64,000 bases of DNA, from NCBI GenBank assembly GCA_947498065.1, contig CANMIS010000005.1:248001-312000 (forward strand), read 5' to 3'. Source of the stretch: an uncultured Erythrobacter sp. Lineage in GTDB: Bacteria; Pseudomonadota; Alphaproteobacteria; Sphingomonadales; Sphingomonadaceae. Position 1 is the stretch's first letter; each line of letters opens with the position of its first letter. A program made the position numbers and the translations under genes. Under the pieces are notes generated by a model. That model was not told the origin of the DNA and made no database searches. It worked only from the letters and a program-made list of their open reading frames with translations. Shown here one piece after another: positions 37,085 through 45,613 of this stretch.

Positions 37085-37233
37085 TGAAACTCCATTCTGT
37101 CTCTATCGCGCCTGATGCGCGCGCGGCCTGCGCAGATTTGCGCAGATCGCCATCAATCTCATCCCCAGTCATACCGGCCCGGCGAGCTCGCCGCACTTGC
37201 ATGCCATTCCCCTTCGCCCTAACCGCACCCCCT

Positions 37234-38136
37234 ATGGCCGATCAAGCACAATCCAGCGCAAACGAAGACGCTGTCATCAATGAAGTGTCGCCTAGCAGTG
37301 CAGGCGCGCCAAGCACCGTTCAGTTTCCGCCGCGTGGAACCCCGCTTATCACTGGGGTCAACCGCATTGGGTTATGGAGCCTCTATATTAAGGAGGTTCG
37401 CCGGTTTCTCAAGGTGCAGACGCAGACTGTCTGGGCCCCAGCGGTCACAACTTTGCTGTTTCTGGTGATATTCACGGTCGCATTGGGGCGCGGGGGACGC
37501 GAAGTGCTGGGAGTGTCATTCGCCAGCTTCGTCGCGCCGGGCCTGATTGTGATGGGCATGATGCAAAATGCCTTTGCCAATTCGTCCTTCTCGCTGCTGT
37601 CCGGCAAGATCCAGGGGACGATCATCGACCTCTTGATGCCGCCTCTGTCTCCGGGAGAGCTGATGAGCGGCATTGTGATGGCGGCGGTAACGCGCGGTAT
37701 CGCGGTCGGCGGTGCGGTGTCGCTCGCGATGCTGCTATGGCCGGGTGTGTCCTTGGTGCCCCAGCACTGGTGGGCAGTCGTCTGGTTCGCCCTGATGGGC
37801 ACCGTGATGCTGGCACTGCTGGGTCTTGCGACCTCGATCTGGGCGGAGAAGTTCGACCACAACGCCGCGATCAGCAACTTCGTGATCGCTCCGTTGTCGC
37901 TGCTGTCCGGCACGTTCTACGTGATCGATAACCTGTCGGAGACCTTCCAAGCGGTCAGCCGCTTTAACCCGTTCTTCTACGTGATCTCAGGCTTCCGCTA
38001 TGGCTTCCTGGGCCGCAGCGACATTGGCTCTGACAGCGCGGTTATGGGCGCAGCTGTTGGACTGCTGGTGCTCAATCTGGTGATGGCAGGCGCGGTTTAC
38101 GCAGTGCTGAAGTCCGGGTGGAAGTTAAAGAGCTAG
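37234..38136 (+). CDS. ABC-2 type transporter permease
   Basis: From the ATG at 37234 this is a 300-residue protein; an in-frame ATG at 37201 is possible and neither has a clear ribosome site. Six hydrophobic helices follow an N-terminal amphipathic stretch (YIKEVRRFLKVQTQT). The motif PLSPGELMSGIVMAAVTRG near 143-161 and PLSLLSGTFYVIDNLSE near 221-237 are those of ABC-2 permeases (NodJ/YadH type) that export drugs, lipids or polysaccharide. No ATPase gene is adjacent, so the partner must be elsewhere. Confidence 0.88.
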   Translation: MADQAQSSANEDAVINEVSPSSAGAPSTVQFPPRGTPLITGVNRIGLWSLYIKEVRRFLKVQTQTVWAPAVTTLLFLVIFTVALGRGGREVLGVSFASFVAPGLIVMGMMQNAFANSSFSLLSGKIQGTIIDLLMPPLSPGELMSGIVMAAVTRGIAVGGAVSLAMLLWPGVSLVPQHWWAVVWFALMGTVMLALLGLATSIWAEKFDHNAAISNFVIAPLSLLSGTFYVIDNLSETFQAVSRFNPFFYVISGFRYGFLGRSDIGSDSAVMGAAVGLLVLNLVMAGAVYAVLKSGWKLKS

Positions 38137-38765
38137 GAGGCCGAGTGTACAACGTTCGCGCCGCACGGCTCGGAGGCCGCAGCTGCGCCAAGCTCGGCCA
38201 CAGCGTCATGCGCGCCAAGAATGTCATCAACGTCGCCTAGATCGAAGTAGTCGACGGTCTTGTCGCCATCACTGTCGGTTGAGACGCCAACGGCAATTCT
38301 GAGCGATCCTGTACGGTCTCGGCGCTCGCTGCGTTCAATCAGACCAATCCTACGGGCGGGTAGCGATTTGACTGAGATTTTACGGCCTACTTGCACCCGC
38401 AGCACGCGCTGATCGGTTACCGCGTAAATGACTTTACCGCTTTGGAAGAGAGGCAGGAACGGCCCCCCAAGCATCGCAAGGCCAACAATGATAAACGGCA
38501 CTCCGAAGAGCGGGAAAGCCCAAGTAAGCAGTCCGGTTTCACTCGACAATTCCGAGGCGCCTATGCTGGCCATAAAAGTCCAGAATACTGCAAACGCGGT
38601 CCAGGGGATTGCGAAGAGATAGATGCCAAATCCCTTGGAAGGCAACCGGCCCAATTGCCGTCCGCGCCACACTACGCGCTCGCCATTGCGGAGCTCGCGT
38701 GTGAGCGCCAGCTCAATCGGATCACCTGGTGACCCAGGAAAATGGTCGATTGTATCCCTCATCAA
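38133..38765 (-). CDS. Membrane protein with a PH-like domain
   Basis: This 210-residue protein has two hydrophobic helices (about 47-70 and 83-105) followed by VIYAVTDQRVLRVQVG near 113-128, the pattern of bacterial PH (bPH2) domains found after paired membrane helices. Function unknown. A second in-frame ATG directly follows the first. Its end overlaps that of the convergent permease gene by four bases. Confidence 0.65.
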   Translation of the reverse strand: MMRDTIDHFPGSPGDPIELALTRELRNGERVVWRGRQLGRLPSKGFGIYLFAIPWTAFAVFWTFMASIGASELSSETGLLTWAFPLFGVPFIIVGLAMLGGPFLPLFQSGKVIYAVTDQRVLRVQVGRKISVKSLPARRIGLIERSERRDRTGSLRIAVGVSTDSDGDKTVDYFDLGDVDDILGAHDAVAELGAAAASEPCGANVVHSAS

Positions 38766-38842
38766 GAAGGGATTAACACGAGCAGGGTTAGCAATGGGTT
38801 AGGGACAGCAGGGCGCCATTTGCCGCCGAGAATGACGCGCCC

Positions 38843-39223
38843 TTAGTGCGTCAGTGAGCGGCGCATCTGATACCGGCCGTCCTTAAAGCCATCAAACAGC
38901 TGAGGGACTGTCGGGTGATCAACCGGGCCGCCGGTCGCGTCATCCAGCAGATTTTGCTGGCTAACATAGGCGACATAGCTCGCATCGTCATTTTCAGCGA
39001 GCAAGTGATAGAATGGCTGATCGCGGCGAGGGCGGATGTCCTTCGGGATCGACTCGTACCATTCCTCGCTATTGGCGAAGACAGGGTCGATATCGAATAC
39101 GACGCCGCGGAAATCGAACAGGCGGTGGCAGACGACATCGCCAATACCGAAACGGGCTTTCAACTGCCGCGGTGCAGTCAATTTGCGGCCTGCTTGGCTG
39201 GAGAAGAACTCTGCGCTTTCCAT
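38843..39223 (-). CDS. hspQ: Heat shock protein HspQ
   Basis: HspQ/YccV binds hemimethylated DNA and in enterobacteria helps Lon and acts in DnaA control. The 126-residue product has the whole conserved domain: ARFGIGDVVCHRLFDFRGVV near residues 23-42, FANSEEWYESIPKDIRPRRD near 49-68 and PFYHLLAENDDASYVAYVSQ near 70-89. I start at 39223 (MESAEFF); a frame extending to 39418 adds unrelated sequence. Confidence 0.93.
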   Translation of the reverse strand: MESAEFFSSQAGRKLTAPRQLKARFGIGDVVCHRLFDFRGVVFDIDPVFANSEEWYESIPKDIRPRRDQPFYHLLAENDDASYVAYVSQQNLLDDATGGPVDHPTVPQLFDGFKDGRYQMRRSLTH

Positions 39224-39347
39224 GACAGCGAATATGGACCTTCGCAGGTGCAAAACAAGCGCGCAGGGCGAGCACTCCCCAGTTTTGGTGTGTTTTGATG
39301 CGAATTGCCGCCATGTGTGGCCCAAATGCAAAAGGCGCGGAAGCATT

Positions 39348-39369
39348 CCCCCTTGGCAAGCCAAGGGGG
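39348..39369. repeat. Perfect 22-base inverted repeat upstream of tRNA-Ser
   Basis: CCCCCTTGGC and GCCAAGGGGG are exact inverse copies joined by two A's. It lies in the gap between hspQ and the tRNA gene; there is no T-run on either side, so it does not look like a terminator. It could be an operator for hspQ or a mobile-repeat remnant. Confidence 0.5.
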
Positions 39370-39457
39370 CTGCGCTAACGGCGCTCCCGACCGGAATGCG
39401 GCGTGCAAGCAAGCCCATTCAAAGCAGCGCTTTTAAACAAATGTGCGCACCCAATAC

Positions 39458-39546
<89 letters not shown>

Positions 39547-39736
39547 CCCAGTCTCGACATCTGCGCCGTTTCTGGCGGCCCACGAAATTGTGCCGACCTT
39601 TCGCAGGTTTAGCGCACCGCTTGCCGCTGATTGCGTCTCCAGATCGGCGTATTCCGTCTCAGAGAGCGCAGGTTTGGGGCTTAGTCTCCCTTTCCCATTT
39701 CGGCGGTTAGGTTCGGAGGAGTGTCGGCCAGGCAAA

Positions 39737-39758
39737 ATACAGGGAATTTACAGGGAAA
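39737..39758 (+). repeat. Tandem ACAGGGAA repeats at the element edge
   Basis: ATACAGGGAAT (39737-39747) is followed directly by TTACAGGGAAA (39748-39758), an 11-base spacing, about one helical turn. It lies between tRNA-Ser and the serine recombinase gene and may be a recombinase arm-type site. The rest of 39547-39818 has no supported gene. Confidence 0.45.
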
Positions 39759-39818
39759 ACTTGGAAAACCGCGCCTGGCGCACTGCCTCAACAGCAGTGG
39801 CGATTACACATCAATCAG

Positions 39819-41365
39819 CTAGGTTAGAAGCAGGGTTTCTTGCTCAGCCCACTGCATTGGCAGTTGCCGCATGTGCCTGATGGTTTGGGTCGAGATGTTA
39901 GGGGGCAGTTTGCCAGTTATCACCGCCTCCAAGATCCGGCTGGACAATAGTCCAAAATGAAGATTGTTGCTGATAAACTCAGGTGAGCACTTTTCGTTTT
40001 GAGCGACTTCAGAAATCGAGGCTCCTGACCTGATTTTATCAACCCAGCTCATCGCGCGCGCAATGCGCTTAGCCAAAACGATATCGGGTTCACGATTTGA
40101 TCCTGATTGAAGGACAAGCCGGGTTTCAACACCGCGCCGCCGACGTGTGAACGGCACTGACAATGTCCTTGGCGTATCCGATTCCGGCATCATGAGTTCA
40201 ATCGCAAGGTGCTCAGTGTTAATCTGCACTTTGACCACATGATCGAGCACTTCCTCGTGATGCAGGTCTGACTTGCCTTTTGATGCCCAGGCAAGTTGTA
40301 GTTCGCGGTCCTGTCGCAGTGCTTGAGCAACAGCCTGCTCGATCTCTTTGGCAGGCATCCGGTAGCCTTCCTGGCCGGCTTGGCGGCCGTCCACCAAGTG
40401 CATGGAGACATAATAGCGATAGCGTTTGCCACGCTTGTTGGAATGGCTGGGCTTGAGCGGCTCGCCTTGGTCATCAAATAGCTTCCCAGCAAGGAGTGAC
40501 CGGCTTTGCGCATTGCTACGGCGGGCCCTAGCGGTGCGATTGCTCTTCAGCTGGCTTCGCACCCGTTCCCAAAGGGTCTCATCGATGAGCGCATCGTGAA
40601 GGCCGGCATGATCTCATCTTTGTGGCGAATTTTGCCGAGATAAATGGGATTGGAAAGAATGTGATAGAGCTGCCCTCGCGAGAAGGGCTTTCCTTCTTTG
40701 ACTATGCCATCAGCGTTGGTTCGGGTTTTAGAAATGAGTTTATGCTCATCAGCAAAGGCCTTTAGACGTCGGACACAGCCCAGGTGTAGATATTGGTTGA
40801 ACAGCGTCCGCACTGTCTCGGCCTCGGCCTCGTTGATAACGAGACCATCGGTGCCCTTGTCATATCCAATAGGCAGAAGGCCGCCCATCCACATTCCCTT
40901 CTTTTTCGACGCTGCGATCTTGTCGCGAATGCGTTCGGCGGTGACCTCGCGTTCAAACTGCGCAAAGGATAGCAGGACATTGAGCGTTAGCCGGCCCATG
41001 CTGGTCGAGGTATTGAACTGCTGCGTGACCGATACAAATGAAGCGCCGGCCTCGTCCAACTGGTCAACCAGCTTTGAGAAATCAGCAAGCGAACGGGTAA
41101 GCCGGTCTACCTTATAGACTACAACCATATCGATTCGGCCCTCGTCAATCTCGCTCAAGAGAAGCTGCAGGGCGGGGCGCTCCATTGTGCCGCCAGACAC
41201 TCCGCCATCATCGTAGCGATCAGGCAAAAGCTTCCAGCCTTCCTGTTTTTGTGAGCGGATATAGGCCTCACAGGCTTCCCGCTGCGCATCGAGCGAGTTG
41301 AAGCTTTGATCGAGGCCCTCTTCAGTCGATTTGCGGGTATAGATCGCGCAGCGGATACGGCTCAT
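39819..41365 (-). pseudogene. Serine recombinase (resolvase/invertase type), single frameshift
   Basis: The N-terminal part (from ATG 41365) has the catalytic domain: RCAIYTRKSTEEGLDQSFNS with the nucleophile Ser region, VVYKVDRLTRSLADF, and SFAQFEREVTAERIRDKIAA, then the Recombinase domain (PFSRGQLYHILSNPIYLGKI). Near 40609 the frame breaks after HKDEI: one base is missing, and the reading continues in another frame as HAGLHDALIDETLWERVRSQ through the zinc-ribbon region to 39819. Restoring the base gives about 515 residues, normal for this family. Its start overlaps the DUF2924 stop (ATGA). A sequencing error cannot be excluded. Confidence 0.85.
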
Positions 41366-41763
41366 GCCGACACCCCGAAGAAGCGGGGACCTGACCATTT
41401 GGTGCCGGTGATCTCTTTCGCAATGGCGCTCAGCGAACGCCATGCTTTGCCGTTCCAAAGGTAGCCATCGGGCAGCACATCGACGATATGCTCTTGTCCA
41501 TGCCATTCCCTGACCAGGCGGTTGCCTGCATGGGCTTGCGGCTTTGACGCATGAGCGGCTTCCACAAGGCGCGTAAGCCCCTTTTGAAACCGCTTGCGAG
41601 ACTGGCCACTCGCCTTCCATTCACGCTCATTGATGAGGAGTTTGATCAGTGTCTTGCGGTTGATCTGAGCTGGAGCGTTTGGGCCGATTTCAGCGAGCCA
41701 GATGGACTTCAACTCACCTCGACTTAATTCATTGTGCGTGGGATCAGCTGTGCACAGGCTCAT
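41362..41763 (-). CDS. DUF2924 protein
   Basis: This 133-residue protein has the DUF2924 core: NRKTLIKLLINEREWKASG near residues 36-54, LVREWHGQEHIVDVLPDGYL near 83-102 and WRSLSAIAKEITGTKWSGPR near 108-127. The function is unknown, but the family regularly sits directly before a serine recombinase in alphaproteobacterial mobile elements. Overlaps of four bases link it to DUF3489 upstream and the recombinase downstream. Confidence 0.88.
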   Translation of the reverse strand: MSLCTADPTHNELSRGELKSIWLAEIGPNAPAQINRKTLIKLLINEREWKASGQSRKRFQKGLTRLVEAAHASKPQAHAGNRLVREWHGQEHIVDVLPDGYLWNGKAWRSLSAIAKEITGTKWSGPRFFGVSA

Positions 41764-41996
41764 TTGGAAGGGCCTTTGAGCTGGTAGAGGCTTGTGCCGG
41801 CCTTCTTTGCTGCATCGGTGCAGGTGATCTCATAACCGCGCTGCCGCAGCCTGGAGATAGCTGCTCGTATGGTATGCGCTCGCCAGCCCAGTTGATCTGT
41901 CAGGCTTTCCGTGCTCGCGCCTCGGCCTTTAACTGCATGCAGAAGCCGCGCGAGTTTTGTGCCTTTGCGAGGTGGGTGGATCTTGATGTTCATCAT
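41760..41996 (-). CDS. DUF3489 protein with winged-helix-like fold
   Basis: From the paired ATGs at 41996/41993 the product is 78 residues, a DUF3489 member: KLARLLHAVKGRGASTESLT, GWRAHTIRAAISRLRQRGYE near residues 35-54, and LYQLKG at the end, reading as a small helix-turn-helix DNA-binding protein. It is first of the three overlapping genes DUF3489-DUF2924-recombinase and may control them or the recombination site. Confidence 0.85.
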   Translation of the reverse strand: MMNIKIHPPRKGTKLARLLHAVKGRGASTESLTDQLGWRAHTIRAAISRLRQRGYEITCTDAAKKAGTSLYQLKGPSK

Positions 41997-42144
41997 GCTT
42001 GCCTTTCGTGTTGCAGACGGCTCGCTACCGTCCCACCAAGACAAGCCTGGACTATGCCAGGCGCGATTTAGCCAGCTGATCTGGCCTCCTCACGGTTTAA
42101 ACGAATGCTTGCTTTGAGCACCAAGTCCACCTCTTTCTCGCGCG

Positions 42145-42849
42145 CTAGCCGCCTGACACAGTCTTCTGATTGACAATCAAGTTAATGATCTGATCGATCA
42201 TTTCCAAAGAGCCCTTGGCTTCCTCTATGTGCTCTTCGATAAAAGCTATGCTGGACGCGTCATCTGCTTTTTCCAACTCACTGGTAAGCTCATCTAACTC
42301 ACACTCGAAAGCGGTTCTCTCAGAGCGCCAGTGATCGAGCTTCTTCGCCTCGTCAGGGCTAACGGGCCCGGTGATGGTGACCTCGCCCGTTTGCCAACAT
42401 ATCTCGATATTGTCGGGATGCGGTACAGGGTCTGGCGGGTCGAGCTCCATAAGCTTGCATCGCTCAAACTCGGCCTGCGCATTCTGCCGATAGTCGACCA
42501 TAGCCTCAAGCATGGACACCTGTGCGTTGAGCTTTTCGTCTTCAACTGCACTGGCCATTTTGAGGAACTCGCGCTGAGCGCGGGGAGATCCCTTGACCGC
42601 ATCATTCACCATTCGGCGCAGGATGACCTGCGCCGTTGGCAATTCCAATCTCTCACCGCGCTCAGACAGGGGAAGCAGCCGGTCTGCCTCGTTAAGGACC
42701 ATCTCAGCAAGACTATTGGTGAGGCCTTTTCTTGGCTTCTTGTTCTTCGCACCCTTTGGCCGCCCAGCAGGATTGCCGCTTTGACCAGGCTTGAACTGAT
42801 GTTCTTTGGGCGGATCGCCATAGCCGCCGCCTCCTTTTTTATTAGGCAT
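42145..42849 (-). CDS. DUF5681 protein of the element
   Basis: The ATG at 42849 overlaps the methyltransferase stop by eight bases. The 234-residue product starts with the DUF5681 signature EHQFKPGQSGNPAGRPKGAK near residues 17-36, then a helical, acidic region. The family is found next to phage-type terminase and methylase genes and in conjugative elements. No terminase is present here. The C-terminal half has coiled-coil character (ELDELTSELEKADD). Confidence 0.85.
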   Translation of the reverse strand: MPNKKGGGGYGDPPKEHQFKPGQSGNPAGRPKGAKNKKPRKGLTNSLAEMVLNEADRLLPLSERGERLELPTAQVILRRMVNDAVKGSPRAQREFLKMASAVEDEKLNAQVSMLEAMVDYRQNAQAEFERCKLMELDPPDPVPHPDNIEICWQTGEVTITGPVSPDEAKKLDHWRSERTAFECELDELTSELEKADDASSIAFIEEHIEEAKGSLEMIDQIINLIVNQKTVSGG

Positions 42850-44158
42850 GGGCCATCTCCTGTTCTGGAAGGTCAGCCGCGCGGACATCAAAGCTCTCAT
42901 CGGTGCCCGCGAGCTTGGCTTTGAGGCCGGTCTCGGCTTGCCGTCGCCTGACGATTACATCGCAATAGACGGGATCGAGCTCTAACCCGTATCCAATGCG
43001 GCCACCTCGGTGTGCGGCGATCAAGGTCGTGCCGCTTCCAGCAAACGCATCAAGGATGATCCCACCGCGCTTGGAGCAGTCGAGGATTGCATCTTCGACC
43101 AGCTTCACCGGCTTAACCGTGGGGTGGGTCGCAAGGTCTTCGTCACGACTTTCGCCAAAGCTGTTGATGCCAGCATACTCCCAGACATTGGTCCGATAGC
43201 GGCCATGCTTGCCCAGCTTCACGTTGTTGATGTGTGGCTTGGTGCCATGCTTGAACACGAATACCAGCTCATGCTGTGAGCGATAGAGCGACCCCATGCC
43301 GCCATTGGTCTTTGCCCAGACGCATAGGTTCTTAAGCTCGTCGTACGCAGCCTCGCCAGCGCAAAGCACCTCAGCCATATGGCGCCAGTCCATGCAGATG
43401 TAATGGATCGCACCATCGGTTGAGCTAGAGGCCAAGTTCTCGAAGACTGATTTCAGGAACGCTTCGAACTGCTCTTTGGTCATCTCACCGGCGGCCATTT
43501 CAAACTCGCGGTGTTGCACGGCGCCTAGACCACAAACATGACCAGAGATCGGCACATTGTAGGGCGGGTCGGTGAAGACCATCTGCGCTGGCTTAGAGCC
43601 GCTAAACAGCGCTTCAAAGGACTCAGGCTTGGTTGTATCACCGCAATAGAGCCTGTGCTTTCCAACCAACCACAGATCGCCAGGTTGCGTTACGGCAGGC
43701 CCCTCACTCGGCTCTGGGATGACCTCTTCTTCGTTCACTGGATCGATGACCAGAAAGCCATCGATCTCTGCCATCTCAAAGCCCGTGATGGTGAGGTCGA
43801 AGTCCAGATCGAGGCTGTCGAGATACTGAAACTCGAGCGATAGTAGCTCGTCATCCCAGCCGGCATTCTCTGCAAGCTTGTTGTCGGCGATGATATAGGC
43901 TCGAACCTGAGTTTCGCTGAGATGCTCAAGACAGAGGGTAGGAACTGTCTCGAGGTCTAGCTGTTTTGCCGCCTCAACGCGGCCGTGGCCAGCGATCAGC
44001 CGTCCCTTTGCATCGATGAGTACGGGGTTGGTAAAGCCAAATTGCTCAATGCTGGCGGAAATCTGCTTGATTTGCTCGGGTGCATGCATCCTCGCATTGC
44101 GCTCGGCAGGTTTAAGGTCGGCAACGTTCTTGCTTTTAACATTCAATGTTGTGGTCAT
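42842..44158 (-). CDS. ParB-like nuclease domain/DNA methyltransferase fusion
   Basis: The 438-residue protein starts at 44158 (MTTTLNVKSKNV) with an AGGA site. Residues about 8-110 form a ParB/Srx-type domain (GHGRVEAAKQLDLETVPTLC), followed by an N6-adenine/N4-cytosine methyltransferase: motif IV DPPY at 197-200 comes before motif I FAGSGTT at 372-378, the beta-class order shared with CcrM. The target sequence is unknown and no restriction nuclease is adjacent, so it is an orphan methylase typical of prophage-like elements. Confidence 0.92.
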   Translation of the reverse strand: MTTTLNVKSKNVADLKPAERNARMHAPEQIKQISASIEQFGFTNPVLIDAKGRLIAGHGRVEAAKQLDLETVPTLCLEHLSETQVRAYIIADNKLAENAGWDDELLSLEFQYLDSLDLDFDLTITGFEMAEIDGFLVIDPVNEEEVIPEPSEGPAVTQPGDLWLVGKHRLYCGDTTKPESFEALFSGSKPAQMVFTDPPYNVPISGHVCGLGAVQHREFEMAAGEMTKEQFEAFLKSVFENLASSSTDGAIHYICMDWRHMAEVLCAGEAAYDELKNLCVWAKTNGGMGSLYRSQHELVFVFKHGTKPHINNVKLGKHGRYRTNVWEYAGINSFGESRDEDLATHPTVKPVKLVEDAILDCSKRGGIILDAFAGSGTTLIAAHRGGRIGYGLELDPVYCDVIVRRRQAETGLKAKLAGTDESFDVRAADLPEQEMAHA

Positions 44159-44527
44159 AGTCAAATCCTGTCTGGATACATGGTAGCGATGCCCGCCCGC
44201 AGAATTGCAAGCGAACGGCTTGTTGCAGTGAGGCGCATCACGCGCGGCACTTGCTTGTTTTTCAATTTTTCGATGCTTCAGATGCCAACCACAGAAAGGC
44301 ACCGGTTGTTCAGCCACAGAAAGAACAACGCATAGGCCTGATTGAGATCAGGTCAGGCCTCCATTGGCCGAGCTCTCGATCAGATGTGCTAAGAATAGCG
44401 GGCAAGAACAACCCGCACAAATACTTTAACTTTACACCGGACTCTGACGCTAAACTGCCCCCAAATGGGACAGTTTTTGCGACGCAATAATCTGATCAAT
44501 GCGGTGTGTTTGTGTTGTCTTTGAGCT
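44159..44527. other. 369-base gap upstream of the methyltransferase operon
   Basis: I see no convincing gene. The right half is AT-richer than its surroundings and probably holds the methyltransferase promoter. A short plus-strand frame (44251-44490) lacks a ribosome site and recognisable features. Confidence 0.45.
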
Positions 44528-45010
44528 TTAGCCTTCGCGCGCATCTGCTTGTGCCGGCTTTGAAGTGCACAAAGCAGACCACACTTTCTGAAACTCTGTG
44601 GGCTCAAGATCACCCTGTATGATAACGAGACTGGAGGTGATGAATGCTCGTTGGCCTGACATTCCGCCAAAGCCGTTTCTCGAGTTTACATATCCGCACA
44701 CGGTGGCCGATTTGCCACCTTCCGCCCAGTAGACTTTCAAATCAGAAAACTCAGCTGAGCCCGGATCGCGCAATCGCTCTTTTACCACGGTCTCGGCATA
44801 GAGCTTTATACTGATGTCGTCTGTGAACCGAGCTTCTGACTTGGACACAAGCGTCGGCTTAGCCTGTTCGCCTTGCGGCTTCGTGGGGGCAAGAGCTGCA
44901 CCAACAACGCCCAAGAATATAGGGAGGCCGGTTATTGGCCCGCAGCCCAGGACGCTGGTCTTTGATGGCTCTTGTTTGTCTGTGCTCACGACTACTGCTC
45001 CATTCAACAT
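44528..45010 (-). CDS. Small membrane-anchored protein of the element
   Basis: From the ATG at 45010 the product has 160 residues with one hydrophobic helix (ITGLPIFLGVVGAALA near 26-41). The C-terminal half contains VKERLRDPGSAEFSDLKVYW near 72-91 and CGYVNSRNGFGGMSGQRAFI near 100-119, a pattern I recognise from small proteins of phages and plasmids (CGEVNAKNGFGG...RF), function unknown. It diverges from an XRE regulator. Frames further upstream are antisense to that regulator. Confidence 0.7.
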   Translation of the reverse strand: MLNGAVVVSTDKQEPSKTSVLGCGPITGLPIFLGVVGAALAPTKPQGEQAKPTLVSKSEARFTDDISIKLYAETVVKERLRDPGSAEFSDLKVYWAEGGKSATVCGYVNSRNGFGGMSGQRAFITSSLVIIQGDLEPTEFQKVWSALCTSKPAQADAREG

Positions 45011-45018
45011 ACTATAGT
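45011..45018. promoter_or_regulatory. Palindrome ACTATAGT between divergent genes
   Basis: ACTATAGT is a perfect eight-base palindrome just upstream of the minus-strand ATG at 45010 and about 42 bases before the XRE regulator. It may be part of an operator for that regulator; the short length makes this tentative. Confidence 0.3.
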
Positions 45019-45059
45019 TGATAAACAGACTTGCTGAGCTTCGCCAATGGTTTCTGGCG

Positions 45060-45272
45060 ATGGATATGCGGAAACTTGTCGGCGAGAACTGTGCTCGCGT
45101 TCGTAAGGAGCGGGAACTCACACAAGAGCAATTATCCGAGCTTTGCGGCTTGTCGCAGCAATATCTGAGCGATTTGGAGCGCGGGAAACGTAATCCTACA
45201 ATCGTCACGGTATTCGAGATCGCGCAGGCGCTTGAAGTGAGCCATCTCGACTTGCTCAAACCAGCTGAATAA
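45060..45272 (+). CDS. XRE-family transcriptional regulator
   Basis: This 70-residue protein is a single helix-turn-helix domain: ARVRKERELTQEQLSELCGL near residues 10-29 and QYLSDLERGKRNPTIVTVFE near 32-51. I start at ATG 45060; 45066 is also possible. It is a Cro/CI-type repressor with no sensing domain, probably controlling itself and the divergent membrane protein, as in many mobile elements. Confidence 0.85.
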   Translation: MDMRKLVGENCARVRKERELTQEQLSELCGLSQQYLSDLERGKRNPTIVTVFEIAQALEVSHLDLLKPAE

Positions 45273-45324
45273 TCTTCCCGCGATGCCGGTGGACTTGTCG
45301 GCCACGCCATGGCTTCGTGGCGTT

Positions 45325-45519
45325 ATGGCCACACACAATTCACCGCCAATTGGACCCGACTACACCAAGATCGGCATGATCATGGAGGATGCCGCCGTGA
45401 CTGCTCTCAAGCTTGGCGGCACGAAGGCTGGGCTTGATGCCGCAAAAGTGCTGGAACTCGAAGAAGCGGTGGTTGAGATCTTGACACTCATGGGGGCAAC
45501 TCATTCCATCCCGGAATGA
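45325..45519 (+). CDS. Small hypothetical protein
   Basis: This 64-residue frame (MATHNSPPIGPDYTKIG...) follows the XRE gene by 52 bases. It is helical and acidic with no recognised family and no strong ribosome site. Coding status is uncertain. Confidence 0.4.
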   Translation: MATHNSPPIGPDYTKIGMIMEDAAVTALKLGGTKAGLDAAKVLELEEAVVEILTLMGATHSIPE

Positions 45520-45613
45520 CTGCAATGCGCCCCAGTCCAAGACGTATCCATCCAAGATCTTAGTTCCTGAAAGCGGACATTCTCTAAGGCCATTCCGGCC
45601 AAGGGGAATGACA

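Noticed and set aside
37084..37233. N-terminal extension of the ABC-2 permease
   Set aside because: The extra residues are basic and unlike permease sequence, and overlap the gcrA promoter region; the start at 37234 (or 37201) is more likely.
44251..44490. 79-residue plus-strand frame in the gap before the methyltransferase
   Set aside because: No ribosome site, no recognisable family, composition like non-coding DNA.
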